Below the pieces are notes generated by a model. That model ran no database searches and was not told where the DNA came from. It was given only the letters and a program-made list of their open reading frames with translations. From NCBI RefSeq assembly GCF_008386495.1, contig NZ_VTHJ01000006.1:124001-188000 (forward strand): a DNA stretch of 64,000 nt. Direction: 5' to 3'. The stretch is from Streptomyces tailanensis. Lineage in GTDB: Bacteria; Actinomycetota; Actinomycetes; Streptomycetales; Streptomycetaceae. This document shows positions 43,716 to 52,213 of this stretch, piece by piece. The position numbers and the translations under genes were made by a program. The first letter of the stretch is position 1; each line of letters starts with the position of its first letter.

Positions 43716-45794
43716 TCAAGCGCACCCGAACTCACACCACACGCACTTGCCCCCACCCCGCGCCTCCACACCCCACACATCCGTCAACCGGTCGACCAGC
43801 AGCAGCCCGCGCCCCGAAACCCCCGACTCCCCGGCCTCCCGGCGGCGGGGCAGCGCGCTGGAGGAGTCCTCGACCTCGACCCGGAGGCGCCGGTCGGGGC
43901 CGGTCAGCGCCCGCAGGGTGACGACCGCGGAGCCCTCCGTGTGTATGAGGGCGTTGGTGATCAGCTCGTCGGCGACGAGCTCGATCTCGTCGGCCCGGTC
44001 CCGCACCCCCCAGCTGCGGACCGCCGCGCGGATCATGTGGCGAGCCTCGGTGAGCGCCTCGGGGTCGCCGGGCCCGACGTGCTGTCGCAGGCGCCCGCCG
44101 GGCTGCTCGGCGCCGCGGCTGCGGCGGCGCAGCAGGAGCAGGGCCACGTCGTCGTCGCCCCCGCGTTCCTCGGCGACGTCGATCAGCCGGTCGGCGAGGT
44201 CGTCGACGTCGTCGGGTCCGGTGGCGATCAGTGCCTGCAGGGTCCGCATGCCGTCGTCGAGGTCGGCGCCGGGCTCTTCGATGAGGCCGTCGGTGCACAG
44301 CAGCAGCGTCTGGCCGGGGTCCAGCTCGACGGCGGTCACCGGATACTCCAGGCCGCCGAACTCGGCGGACAGGCCGAGTGGCAGACCCCCGTCCACGGTG
44401 ACCCGGTGGCAGGTGCCGTCGGTGTGCCGGATCAGGGGGTCGATGTGTCCGGCCCGGACGACCTGGACGACTCCGGTGGAGAGGTCGGCCTCGGCGTAGA
44501 GGCAGGTCGCGAAGCGGTCGGTGTCAAGGTCGTGGAGGAGGACGGAGGCCCGGGCCATCACGGTGGCCGGGGTGTGTCCCTCGGTGGCGTAGGCCTTGAG
44601 GACGATGCGCAGCTGGCCCATGACGGCCGCCGCGTGCGTGTCGTGGCCCTGGACGTCGCCGATGACCGCGCCGACCCGTCCGCCGGGCAGCGGGATGAGA
44701 TCGTACCAGTCGCCGCCGATGTCGCGGCCGTGGGAGCCCCCGAACGACGCGGCACGGTAGCGGACGGCGATGTCGGCGCCCGGGATGCTGGGGATGGTGC
44801 GGGGCAGCATGGCCTGCTGGAGGCCCTCGGCGAGGTCCTTCTCCTGCTCGTAGAACATGGCCCGCTGCAGGCTCTGGGCGATGCCGCTGCCGAGGGCGAC
44901 GAGGACGTCGCGTTCCTCCGCGGTGAAGCCCCTCCGGTCGTTGTAGAGCAGGCCCATGGCGCCGATGGGGCGGGCCTGGACGATGAGCGGCAGATACGCG
45001 GCCGAGGTGATCTTGAGGTCGGTGATGTGCGGCCACAGCAGCGGATACGACTCCGCGAACTCCTCCGGTGACTCGATGAAGTGCGGTACGAGGCTGCGTA
45101 CGACCTCGTTCATCGGGTACTTCACGTCGATGCGGGTGATCCGGGTGCCGGGCACATAGCTGTCCTGGGGGCCGGCGGCGACCATGCGGATGCGGCCGGC
45201 CTCCACCAGACCCATGACCAGGCTCGTGGCCCCGAGGTGGGTGAGGCCGTCGGTGTCTTCGAGGACGTCGATCACGTCCTGGACGGTGCGGGCGTGGGCC
45301 AGGGCGGCGGTGATGACCTGCACGACGTTGGTCTGCCGGCGGCGGGCCTCGTTCAGCGCGGCCTGCTCGGTGCGGCCGCGGAGTTCGCGCAGTTCCCGGG
45401 TGGCGTCGCGGACGATGCCGATGACGCGGTAGGGGCGGCCCGTCCCGTCGCGGCGGATGTAGCCCTGGGTGTGGGTCCAGCGCTGGGTTCCGTCGCGCAG
45501 GCGGATGCGGAAGTAGGCGCCGTAGTTCTCGCTGCCGTCCTTGAGGGCCTGGGAGACCAGGGTGTCGAGTCTGCGGCCCTCCATCGGGGGTACCCGCATC
45601 GACAGGCTCTCGGGGTCGCCGTCGTATTCCTCGGGGCGTACGTCGAAGATCTCGTGGGCCGTGGCGTCCAGATGCATCACACCGGCGTCGAGGTCCCAGT
45701 CGAAGCTGCCCATCAGGTTGAGCGCCAGGACCGGGTCCGGGTGGGCGAGCCAGTCGTCGGGCACTGCCGACTCGCTCGCTCCCCGATCAACCAT
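43716..45794 (-). CDS. PAS-GAF-SpoIIE phosphatase with C-terminal anti-sigma-type ATPase domain
   Basis: This 692-residue signalling protein has a PAS domain (about 20-130, GSFDWDLDAGVMHLDATAHE), a GAF domain (about 150-310), a PP2C/SpoIIE serine phosphatase domain (about 330-540) with RDIGGDWYDL, VIGDVQGHD, CTDGLIEEP and GGDDDVALLL metal-binding sites, and an RsbW-like HATPase domain (about 570-692) with ELVADELITNALIHT and GRGLLLVD. Such proteins dephosphorylate anti-anti-sigma factors and may bind sigma or anti-sigma partners. They are very numerous in Streptomyces, and the cognate partner cannot be named. Start at 45794 is the most likely; the upstream region carries a short tandem repeat. 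Confidence 0.92.
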   Translation of the reverse strand: MVDRGASESAVPDDWLAHPDPVLALNLMGSFDWDLDAGVMHLDATAHEIFDVRPEEYDGDPESLSMRVPPMEGRRLDTLVSQALKDGSENYGAYFRIRLRDGTQRWTHTQGYIRRDGTGRPYRVIGIVRDATRELRELRGRTEQAALNEARRRQTNVVQVITAALAHARTVQDVIDVLEDTDGLTHLGATSLVMGLVEAGRIRMVAAGPQDSYVPGTRITRIDVKYPMNEVVRSLVPHFIESPEEFAESYPLLWPHITDLKITSAAYLPLIVQARPIGAMGLLYNDRRGFTAEERDVLVALGSGIAQSLQRAMFYEQEKDLAEGLQQAMLPRTIPSIPGADIAVRYRAASFGGSHGRDIGGDWYDLIPLPGGRVGAVIGDVQGHDTHAAAVMGQLRIVLKAYATEGHTPATVMARASVLLHDLDTDRFATCLYAEADLSTGVVQVVRAGHIDPLIRHTDGTCHRVTVDGGLPLGLSAEFGGLEYPVTAVELDPGQTLLLCTDGLIEEPGADLDDGMRTLQALIATGPDDVDDLADRLIDVAEERGGDDDVALLLLRRRSRGAEQPGGRLRQHVGPGDPEALTEARHMIRAAVRSWGVRDRADEIELVADELITNALIHTEGSAVVTLRALTGPDRRLRVEVEDSSSALPRRREAGESGVSGRGLLLVDRLTDVWGVEARGGGKCVWCEFGCA

Positions 45795-45821
45795 GGGGCC
45801 ACTTTGCCAGCATTCGACCGA

Positions 45822-45866
45822 TTCTTCGAGTGGAGGGTACGCGTTCTTCGAGTGGAGGGGTACACG
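45822..45866 (+). repeat. Two tandem 22-bp units in the divergent promoter region
   Basis: TTCTTCGAGTGGAGGGTACG begins at 45822 and TTCTTCGAGTGGAGGGGTAC at 45844, a head-to-tail duplication with one changed base. It lies between the divergent SpoIIE-type gene (start 45794) and the lipase-maturation-factor-like gene (start 45933). It could be a duplicated operator or a recent slippage event. Confidence 0.7.
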
Positions 45867-45932
45867 CCAATCCGCTCACTATGGTGGGTACAGCCCCCTT
45901 ACCGGCTCGCATTTTCCAGGAGCGCGAGAGCC

Positions 45933-47357
45933 ATGGAGTGGTTCACCGCACCCGACTACTGGCTGAGCCGACTGCTCTTCCAGCGGGCCTTGGCCGTGAT
46001 CTACCTGGTCGCCTTTCTGGGGGCCGCCCTGCAGTTCCGGGCACTGCTCGGGGAGCGCGGCATGCTGCCGATCCCCCGCTTCGTCGAGCGGGTTCCGTTC
46101 CGGCACTCGCCGAGCGTGTTCCACTTCCACTACTCGGACCGTTTCTTCGCGGCGTGGGCCTGGGCGGGCTGCGCGGTGTCGCTGGCGCTGGTGGCGGGGC
46201 TGGACTCGTGGCTTCCGCTGTGGGCCGGGATGCTGCTGTGGCTGGTGCCGTGGGTGATGTACCTGTCGATCGTGAACGTGGGTCAGACCTGGTACTCGTT
46301 CGGCTGGGAGTCCCTGCTCCTGGAGGTCGGTTTCCTGGCCGTGTTCCTGGGCAACGCCGAGGTGGCGCCGCCGATCGTGGTGCTGTTCCTGCTGCGCTGG
46401 GTGCTGTTCCGGGTGGAGTTCGGCGCCGGGCTGATCAAGATGCGCGGCGACGCGTGCTGGCGGAAGCTGACCTGCCTGGACTACCACCACGAGACCCAGC
46501 CGATGCCGGGCCCGCTGAGCTGGTTCTTCCACCATCTCCCGAGGCCGTTCCACCGGGTCGAGGTGGCCGCCAACCACGTCACCCAACTCGTCGTCCCGGT
46601 CCTGCTGTTCACCCCGCAGCCGATCGCGACGGCCGCCGCCTCGCTGATGATCCTGACCCAGCTGTGGCTGGTGCTGTCGGGCAACTTCGCCTGGCTGAAC
46701 TGGATCACGATCGTGGTGGCCCTGTCCGCCGTCGACTTCGGGACCGGCGCACCGGACGTCCCCGACGCGTCCCGCTGGTACGAGGTCGTGGTGCTCGCGG
46801 TCGCCGCGCTGGTCCTCTGGCTCAGCTATCACCCGGTCCGCAACATGATCTCCCGCCGGCAGGTCATGAACCGTTCGTTCGACCCGCTGCACCTGGTCAA
46901 CACCTACGGGGCGTTCGGCAGTGTCAGCCGGGTGCGGTACGAGGTGGTCGTCGAGGGGACGGCGGACGACGCGCCGCGCGAGGACTCGCACTGGCTGGAG
47001 TACGAGTTCAAGGGCAAACCGGGTGATCTATGGCACTGGCCGCGCCAGTTCGCTCCGTACCATCTGCGGCTGGACTGGCTGATGTGGTTCGCGGGGCTCT
47101 CCCCCGCCTACGCCGCGCCCTGGTTCGGGGCCCTGGTGGAGCGCCTCCTGGAGAACGACTCCGACACGCTCCGGCTGCTGCGCCGCTCGCCCTTCCCCGC
47201 CGACGCCCCGCCCCGCTTCGTCCGCGCCCGGCTCTTCCGCTACCGCTACACGACCTGGCGGGAGTTGCGGGAGACGGGTGCGTGCTGGGAGCGGACGTAC
47301 GTACGGGAGTTCATGCCGCCGAGCCGGTTGGCCACGGCGGCCGCGGGGCGGTCGTAG
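45933..47357 (+). CDS. Lipase maturation factor (LMF)-like membrane protein
   Basis: This 474-residue protein has 8 or more membrane helices. It has features of the LMF1/LMF2 family: an early L-L-F-Q-R-A-L-A-V-I-Y-L-V-A-F-L, S-F-G-W-E-S-L-L-L-E-V-G-F-L-A-V-F-L-G, L-R-W-V-L-F-R-V-E-F-G-A-G-L-I-K-M-R-G-D-x-C-W, Y-H-H-E-T-Q-P-M-P-G-P-L-S-W-F-F-H, and the C-terminal W-x-E-Y-E-F-K-G-K-P and H-L-R-L-D-W-L-M-W-F-A blocks. In animals LMF1 helps fold lipases in the ER; the bacterial role is unknown and could concern exported enzymes. Start ATG 45933 has CCAGGAGCG upstream. It stands alone. Confidence 0.85.
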   Translation: MEWFTAPDYWLSRLLFQRALAVIYLVAFLGAALQFRALLGERGMLPIPRFVERVPFRHSPSVFHFHYSDRFFAAWAWAGCAVSLALVAGLDSWLPLWAGMLLWLVPWVMYLSIVNVGQTWYSFGWESLLLEVGFLAVFLGNAEVAPPIVVLFLLRWVLFRVEFGAGLIKMRGDACWRKLTCLDYHHETQPMPGPLSWFFHHLPRPFHRVEVAANHVTQLVVPVLLFTPQPIATAAASLMILTQLWLVLSGNFAWLNWITIVVALSAVDFGTGAPDVPDASRWYEVVVLAVAALVLWLSYHPVRNMISRRQVMNRSFDPLHLVNTYGAFGSVSRVRYEVVVEGTADDAPREDSHWLEYEFKGKPGDLWHWPRQFAPYHLRLDWLMWFAGLSPAYAAPWFGALVERLLENDSDTLRLLRRSPFPADAPPRFVRARLFRYRYTTWRELRETGACWERTYVREFMPPSRLATAAAGRS

Positions 47358-47516
47358 AACCCGGGCCGGCTGTCCTCAAGGGCGGCTTTCTTCACGGCGG
47401 CCTCTCGACGTGGCGCCGTCGCACAGGGCACAGTGCTCCTCTGTACTCGACCGTTACTCGCGGGTACACCTCCGTCGCGTCCTGATCGACGCACACGACA
47501 TCGACAGGGAGCGCCC

Positions 47517-48863
47517 GTGACCAGCTGGGTCGGCCGGACCGCCGCCGAGATCGCCACCGCCGTACAAGAGAAGCGGGTCACGCCGCGTGCGGTGGTGGCG
47601 GAGCATCTCGCGCGGATCGAGGCGCTGGACGGGCGGATCGGGGCGTTCCGCAAGGTGCGGGCGGAGGCGGCCCTGGCCGAGGCCGACGAGGTGGGCAACC
47701 GGTCCGACCTGGCCGAACTCCCCCTGGCGGGCGTGCCGGTGGCGGTCAAGGACAACCTCGCCGTACACGGTGAGGCCACCCGGAACGGGTCCGCCGCGAC
47801 GCCGGACACCCCGGCCGGGGACGATCACGTCACGGTGGCCCGGCTGCGGGCGGCGGGCGCGGTGGTCGTGGGCCTGACGAACGTGCCGGAGCTGTGTGTC
47901 TTCGGCACCACGGACGGGGTGCACGGCACCGCCCGCAACCCGTGGGACCCCTCGCGCACGACCGGCGGTTCGTCGGGCGGCAGCGCGGCCGCGGTCGCCG
48001 CCGGGCTGGTGCCGATCGCACTCGGCAACGACGGGATGGGCTCGCTGCGCATACCGGCCGCCAACTGCGGTCTGGTGGGCCTCAAGCCCGGCTTCGGGGT
48101 CGTCCCGGCGGACATCGGGCACGGCGACTGGTTCGGCATGTCGGAGAACGGGCCGCTCGCGACGACCGTCGAGGACGCCCGGCTGATGTTCCAGGTGCTG
48201 GCGGGTACGGAGATCACCCGGCCGTCCGGGCCCCCGTCCCCCCGCCGCATCGCCCTCTCCGTGCGCAGCCCCCTGGTCGGCGTGACCGTCTCCCGGCCGT
48301 ACGCCGATGCCGCGCGCCGGGCGGCCGACCTGCTCGCCGGGGCCGGGCATCAGGTCCGGCCCGCCGATCCGCCGTACCCCGTCTGGCTGGGCACGACGTC
48401 GCTGGCGCACTGGACGGCGGGCACCGCGGTGGACGCCGAGGGCCTCGATCCCCGGCTGCTCACCCGGCGGACCCGTGTGCACGCGGCCGTGGGGCGCCGC
48501 TTCGTGGAGGGGGTCCGCAAGGGCGAGCGCCGGGAGCGGTTGCGCCGCCGCATGGAGCCGTTCTTCGCCGAGCACGAGGTGCTGCTCACCCCCGCGCTCG
48601 CCCGGCGAGGGCCCGCGGCCGCGAACTGGCACGAGCGGGGGTGGCTGCGCAATCTGCTGGTGAACACCAACTACTCGCCGCTGACACCGCCGTGGAACCT
48701 GACGGGTTGGCCGGCGCTCTCGGTGCCGTTCGGCACGCTCCCGTCGGGCGCGCCCTGCGCGGTGCAGTTGGTGGGCCGCCCGGGTGCCGAGCTGGAACTG
48801 CTGGGGCTGGCACGGCAGTTGGAGATTCTGCGTCCGTGGCAGCGGACGGCGCCGATCGGTTAA
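47517..48863 (+). CDS. Amidase-signature family hydrolase
   Basis: This 448-residue enzyme has the Ser-cisSer-Lys triad: Lys in GVPVAVKDN, and the glycine/serine-rich signature NPWDPSRTTGGSSGGSAAAV...ALGNDGMGSLRIPAA, which contains the cis-Ser and nucleophile Ser. The family hydrolyses amides, including those of plant hormones, nitrile-derived amides or glutamyl-tRNA. The tree position and short C-terminus favour a free-standing catabolic amidase rather than GatA; no gatB or gatC is nearby. The GTG at 47517 follows GACAGGGAGC and fits the family start. Confidence 0.88.
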   Translation: MTSWVGRTAAEIATAVQEKRVTPRAVVAEHLARIEALDGRIGAFRKVRAEAALAEADEVGNRSDLAELPLAGVPVAVKDNLAVHGEATRNGSAATPDTPAGDDHVTVARLRAAGAVVVGLTNVPELCVFGTTDGVHGTARNPWDPSRTTGGSSGGSAAAVAAGLVPIALGNDGMGSLRIPAANCGLVGLKPGFGVVPADIGHGDWFGMSENGPLATTVEDARLMFQVLAGTEITRPSGPPSPRRIALSVRSPLVGVTVSRPYADAARRAADLLAGAGHQVRPADPPYPVWLGTTSLAHWTAGTAVDAEGLDPRLLTRRTRVHAAVGRRFVEGVRKGERRERLRRRMEPFFAEHEVLLTPALARRGPAAANWHERGWLRNLLVNTNYSPLTPPWNLTGWPALSVPFGTLPSGAPCAVQLVGRPGAELELLGLARQLEILRPWQRTAPIG

Positions 48864-49221
48864 TACGCATAAGGCCGCTTTAGCTCGATCGTGTGATGGT
48901 CGGCTTCCGGGCTTGCGGTGCACTGGGCCGACCGGGTTAGCGTTGCTGTGCGATCTGGGACGCCGGGTGCGGTGCCAGCGTGCGAGGCCCCTGCTCCACC
49001 GGAGTGATGGCTCAGGGCCTCCCCGTCGCCTCTGGCCGCACCCACCTGGCCAGGTCGCGCAGAGAACCGGCCTCCCGGGCCAGGACCACGGACAGGATCC
49101 ATGTCGCCGCCCCGGGGTCGAGTACGCCGGGGATCAGTGCGCCCAAGACCGTTCGGGGCGTGCGGCTGAACGGGGCTCACTCCCGCTCAGCCCAGAGGAA
49201 CGGTGAGGTAGGCGGAGGCGA
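48864..49221. other. Gene-poor stretch with a weak hairpin and an unidentified open frame
   Basis: After the amidase stop there is a hairpin-capable pair GGTCGGC/GCCGACC (48898-48933, 22-nt loop) that may end the amidase transcript. On the minus strand, 49176-49012 is open and reads ALIPGVLDPGAATWILSVVL followed by AREAGSLRDLARWV and a stop. This looks more like protein than chance but has no start codon with a ribosome site. It may be the tail of a lost gene. No family is recognised and nothing else is seen. Confidence 0.4.
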
Positions 49222-49305
49222 CTACGGTCCGTGGTCGTCTTCGGCGCGGTGCCAGAAGGGCCAGATCCGCGGCCAGTCCTCGGCGGTGGCTTCTCTGATC
49301 TGCAT
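49222..49305 (-). pseudogene. GNAT acetyltransferase remnant (N-terminal 27 codons)
   Basis: From an ATG at 49305 the minus strand reads MQIREATAEDWPRIWPFWHR AEDDHGP and then stops. The first part is the well-known beginning of GNAT acetyltransferases of the phosphinothricin/YncA type (I-R-x-A-x-x-x-D-W-P-x-I-W-P-F). The remaining ~140 residues, including the acetyl-CoA loop, are gone. Its start codon lies in one arm of a 13-bp hairpin (49300-49332), suggesting that the 5' end was rearranged. Not expected to be functional. Confidence 0.6.
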
Positions 49306-49332
49306 GGGCGTGAGTCTGGCACGCCCATGCAG
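49300..49332 (-). terminator. 13-bp perfect stem-loop after the 57-residue gene
   Basis: On the minus strand CTGCATGGGCGTG pairs with CACGCCCATGCAG around a 7-nt loop. It lies 35 bp beyond the stop codon of the 57-residue gene and may terminate its transcript. One arm contains the start codon of the GNAT remnant. Confidence 0.55.
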
Positions 49333-49366
49333 ACGACGATCACGACGGTGACGACCGGGAATCCGG

Positions 49367-49540
49367 TCAGTCCACGCTGGGCAGGATGTGGGGCTCGGCG
49401 AGGTCGTCCTCGTAGCCCGCCAGGCGGATGGGTGCGGACCTGGCCCACACGTCCAGACTGCCGAGTTCCTTCTCCGAACGGCCGCCGCGCTCCGTGCGTT
49501 CCTTGGGGCGCTGATCGCGATTCGTCTTCTCCGGTGTCAC
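49367..49540 (-). CDS. 57-residue protein, unknown function, with strong ribosome site
   Basis: The GTG at 49540 is preceded by AAGGAG at ideal distance (AAGGAG-TGCGCG-GTG). The product starts MTPEKTNRDQRPKERTERGG, is strongly basic and acidic in its first 28 residues, and then ends with a compact block SLDVWARSAPIRLAGYEDD followed by LAEPHILPSVD. The codon use has the usual third-position GC bias. No signal peptide or membrane helix is seen. I believe that similar short proteins with W-A-R-S-A-P-I-R-L-A-G-Y-E-D-D exist in other Streptomyces, but this is recollection without a search. Possible roles include a small regulator, a toxin-antitoxin part or a precursor peptide; nothing nearby (maturase, transporter) decides this. 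Confidence 0.65.
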   Translation of the reverse strand: MTPEKTNRDQRPKERTERGGRSEKELGSLDVWARSAPIRLAGYEDDLAEPHILPSVD

Positions 49541-50032
49541 CGCGCACTCCTTATGTGTCGGTCACCCTCGGGACGTCGGCTCCAGCCTGCCGCTGTGCGC
49601 CTGACGTCCGCTCGGGTCTGAGTCGATGTCAGTTCGGACGCGGTGGCGCCGTATCGCTTGGGCGGAGCAGGCCGTGGTGACCGGCTTGTCCCGGGACGGA
49701 CCGTGGGTGTGGGTGGGACCCATATCAAGCTGTCCGTCCAGTACAGAGTAACCAAATGAGCGGGTGCCCGCTCGATGGGGCTGAAAACAAGAGGTAACCG
49801 ACTGGAGTCTTTCCGCTCACATCAGGCTCGACCGTATGGCATTTCGCCCGTTCTTGTTACGTTTACACCACCCGTTCGGCGCAGTGCTCGAACTGCGCGC
49901 CCGACCCGCGAACCATCGGATCGCTGCCCTCGGCACGCAGTTCAGGTCCTGTTGGCCGAATCGCAAGCCGACCATGATCTGGTGATGTACCGCAACGGCA
50001 TTTCTCGTGGGCGGACTCGGGAGGACCGACGC
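49541..50032. other. Divergent intergenic region without recognised gene
   Basis: This 492-bp region separates the minus-strand 57-residue gene from the plus-strand HD-like gene. It is AT-richer around 49720-49860 (for example CAGAGTAACCAAATGAG and CGTTCTTGTTACGTTTACACC), consistent with promoters. Frames open in it lack ribosome sites and family resemblance. No RNA gene or intergenic palindrome copy is seen. Confidence 0.5.
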
Positions 50033-50551
50033 ATGGAGCTGCGCAGCGTCGAGGAGCTGATGGATCTGCTGCACGCCTGCCGGGGCGGCCCGGAAGGCTC
50101 GGACGGCCGCCGGGGCGCTCCGGGCCGCCCTTCGGGCGCCTCGGTCGATCCGCACGAGCACGCGCTGCAGACCGCCGCGCTGCTGCGCCGGGGGCGGCCC
50201 GCCGACAAGGAGCTCCAGGTGGCCGGTCTGGTGCACGCCATCGGGCAGCTGCTGCGGCCGGGCGACGACACCGGGCACGCGGACCTGGCAGCCGACGCGG
50301 TTCGGCCGCTACTGGGCGAGCGGGTCGCCCGTCTCATCCGCCTGTCCGCCCTCGGCCCCGACGACCTCGTACGGCGGCACGCGGGCGGCTGGGTCGACGC
50401 CGCGCTCGTCGAGGACGTGCTGACACTACGACAGGCGGACGAGGCGGGCCGGTGCCCCGGGGTCGACGCCGGGGTCCTGGAGGACTGGCGCACGGTGCTG
50501 GAGCTGGTGGCGGAGCGGGCCGCCGGGCGGGCGGGCCGGGTGCGGGCGTAG
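50033..50551 (+). CDS. HD-domain-like protein with degenerate metal site
   Basis: This 172-residue all-helical protein begins MELRSVEELMDLLHACRGG. The segment HEHALQTAALLRRGRPADKELQVAGLVHAIGQLL followed by H-A-D-L-A-A-D-A-V-R-P-L-L-G and a V-D-A-A-L-V-E-D-V-L-T-L-R-Q-A-D-E-A ending matches small HD-fold proteins such as those of phosphonate metabolism. The metal-binding H-D of the family is replaced by H-A (VHAIG), so hydrolase activity is doubtful. Start ATG 50033 has CGGGAGGACC. Convergent with the zinc-ribbon SDR gene (48 bp apart). Role unknown. Confidence 0.72.
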   Translation: MELRSVEELMDLLHACRGGPEGSDGRRGAPGRPSGASVDPHEHALQTAALLRRGRPADKELQVAGLVHAIGQLLRPGDDTGHADLAADAVRPLLGERVARLIRLSALGPDDLVRRHAGGWVDAALVEDVLTLRQADEAGRCPGVDAGVLEDWRTVLELVAERAAGRAGRVRA

Positions 50552-50599
50552 AGGGTGCTTTGAAAGCCCCGCACAGCACCCCGGCGCCCCGGCCTGCCT

Positions 50600-52099
50600 T
50601 CACCACTTGCCGGGCAGGTAGTCCTTCATGAAGACGCCGTAGAGGTCCTCGCCCTGTTCGCCGCGGACGATGGGGTCGTAGACGCGGGCCGCGCCGTCGA
50701 CGAGGTCGAGCGGGGCGTGGAAGCCGGCCTCGGCCAGGCGCAGCTTGTCGTAGTGCGGGCGCTCGTCGGTGATCCAGCCGGTGTCGACGGAGGTCATCAG
50801 GATGCCGTCGGTGTCGAACATCTCCTGCGCGCTGGTCCGCGTGACCATGTTCATGGCGGCCTTCGCGGCGTTGGTGTTCGGGTGGCCCGCGCCCTTGTAG
50901 CCGCGGCTGAACACCCCTTCCATCGCCGAGACGTTGACGACGTACGCGCGCTTGCTGGGCGCCTTGCACGCGGCGTCGGCCATCGCCGAACGCAGCTTAC
51001 TGATCAGGATGAACGGCGCCGTGTAGTTGCACAGCTGGGTCTCAAGGAGCTCCACCGGGGAGATCTGCTCGATGGACTGCACCCAGGTGTTGCTGTCGAC
51101 GACGTCGGGGACCAGTCCGCCCGCGTCGATGGCGGTGCCGTCGAGGTGCTTGGCGACGCTCGCGTTGCCCGCGACCAGGGCGAGGTCGGCGACCTTCTGC
51201 GCGTCGAGTCCGCTGCTGCCGAGGGGGAGCGCGGCGAGGCCGTCGACGGCGCCGGAACCGAAGGCGCCGATGACGTGGTGGGCGGGGAGTTCACCGGCCG
51301 GCAGCGGGGCGCTCTCGCCCTCGACGAGCGCGGCGTACGCGGAGGGCAGACGGCGCACGGTCTGGGTCGCGTTGTTGATCAGGATGTCGAGCGGGCCCTG
51401 CTCGGTGAGCTGGTCGGCCAGGGCCACCGCCTGGGCCGGGTCGCGCAGGTCGATGCCGACGACCTCCAGGCGGTGGATCCAGTCCGCCGAGTCGTCCATG
51501 GCCTTGAAACGGCGGATGGCGTCCTTCGGGAACCGCGTGGTGATCGTGGTGTGCGCGCCGTCGCGAAGCAGCCGCAGCGCGATGTACATGCCGATCTTGG
51601 CGCGGCCGCCGGTGAGCAGGGCGCGCTTGCCCGTGAGGTCGGCGCGGGCATCGCGGCGGGCGCGGTTCTCCGCGGCGCAGTCCTGGCAGAGCTGGTGGTA
51701 GAAGTAGTCGACCTCGACGTAGCGGGTCTTGCAGACGTAGCAGGAGCGGGGGCGCTGGAGTATCCCCGCGATGCGGCCGGCCTCGGTCACGGACGACGGC
51801 AGGATGCCCTCGGTCTCGTCGTCGATGCGCTGGGCGGAGCCGGTGGCGGTGGCCTCGGTGACCGCCTTGTCGTTCGCGGTCTTGGCGGCGCGGCGTTCCT
51901 GGCGGCGGCGCTGCTTCACGGTGCGGTAGATGCCGGCTGTGGCGCGGCGTACCGTGATCGCGTCGGGGTGGTCGACGTCCAGCTCGTCGAGCTCCTCGAG
52001 CACGCTGAGGCAGACGGCGAGTCGGTCGGGGTCGATGCCCCGGCCGTACGACGCCTCGGCCGTGGCGGAGGTCGCCTGCCCGTCTTCTGTCACCGTCAT
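50600..52099 (-). CDS. SDR-fold protein with zinc ribbon and altered catalytic site
   Basis: This 499-residue protein has a helical N-terminal part (1-115, with a Lys/Arg-rich QRRRQERRAAKTANDKAV), a zinc ribbon (CYVCKTRYVEVDYFYHQLCQ-DC, about 118-140), and then an SDR domain with ALLTGGRAKIGMYIALRLLR, NNATQT and VVNVSAMEG. The Tyr of the YxxxK motif is replaced: the segment reads HPNTNAAKAAMNM, with the Lys kept. An insert of ~90 residues follows NNAT. The protein may have lost classical dehydrogenase activity or use another residue. Zinc ribbons are unusual in SDRs and suggest binding to nucleic acid or a partner. Monocistronic; start ATG 52099. Confidence 0.8.
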   Translation of the reverse strand: MTVTEDGQATSATAEASYGRGIDPDRLAVCLSVLEELDELDVDHPDAITVRRATAGIYRTVKQRRRQERRAAKTANDKAVTEATATGSAQRIDDETEGILPSSVTEAGRIAGILQRPRSCYVCKTRYVEVDYFYHQLCQDCAAENRARRDARADLTGKRALLTGGRAKIGMYIALRLLRDGAHTTITTRFPKDAIRRFKAMDDSADWIHRLEVVGIDLRDPAQAVALADQLTEQGPLDILINNATQTVRRLPSAYAALVEGESAPLPAGELPAHHVIGAFGSGAVDGLAALPLGSSGLDAQKVADLALVAGNASVAKHLDGTAIDAGGLVPDVVDSNTWVQSIEQISPVELLETQLCNYTAPFILISKLRSAMADAACKAPSKRAYVVNVSAMEGVFSRGYKGAGHPNTNAAKAAMNMVTRTSAQEMFDTDGILMTSVDTGWITDERPHYDKLRLAEAGFHAPLDLVDGAARVYDPIVRGEQGEDLYGVFMKDYLPGKW

Positions 52100-52213
52100 C
52101 GTGCTGCCGTTCCTTGGGGTCGCCTGCGGCGCGGGGGCCGTGTGTGCTGTTCGAACGCGGAATTCTACGGAGCGGCGGGCCTGGGCACCAAAAACCGGGT
52201 TTCACCCCGGTGG

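Noticed and set aside
49012..49176. Minus-strand open frame ALIPGVLDPGAATWILSVVL...
   Set aside because: Looks protein-like but has no start, no ribosome site and no recognised family; mentioned under the gene-poor stretch rather than listed as a gene.
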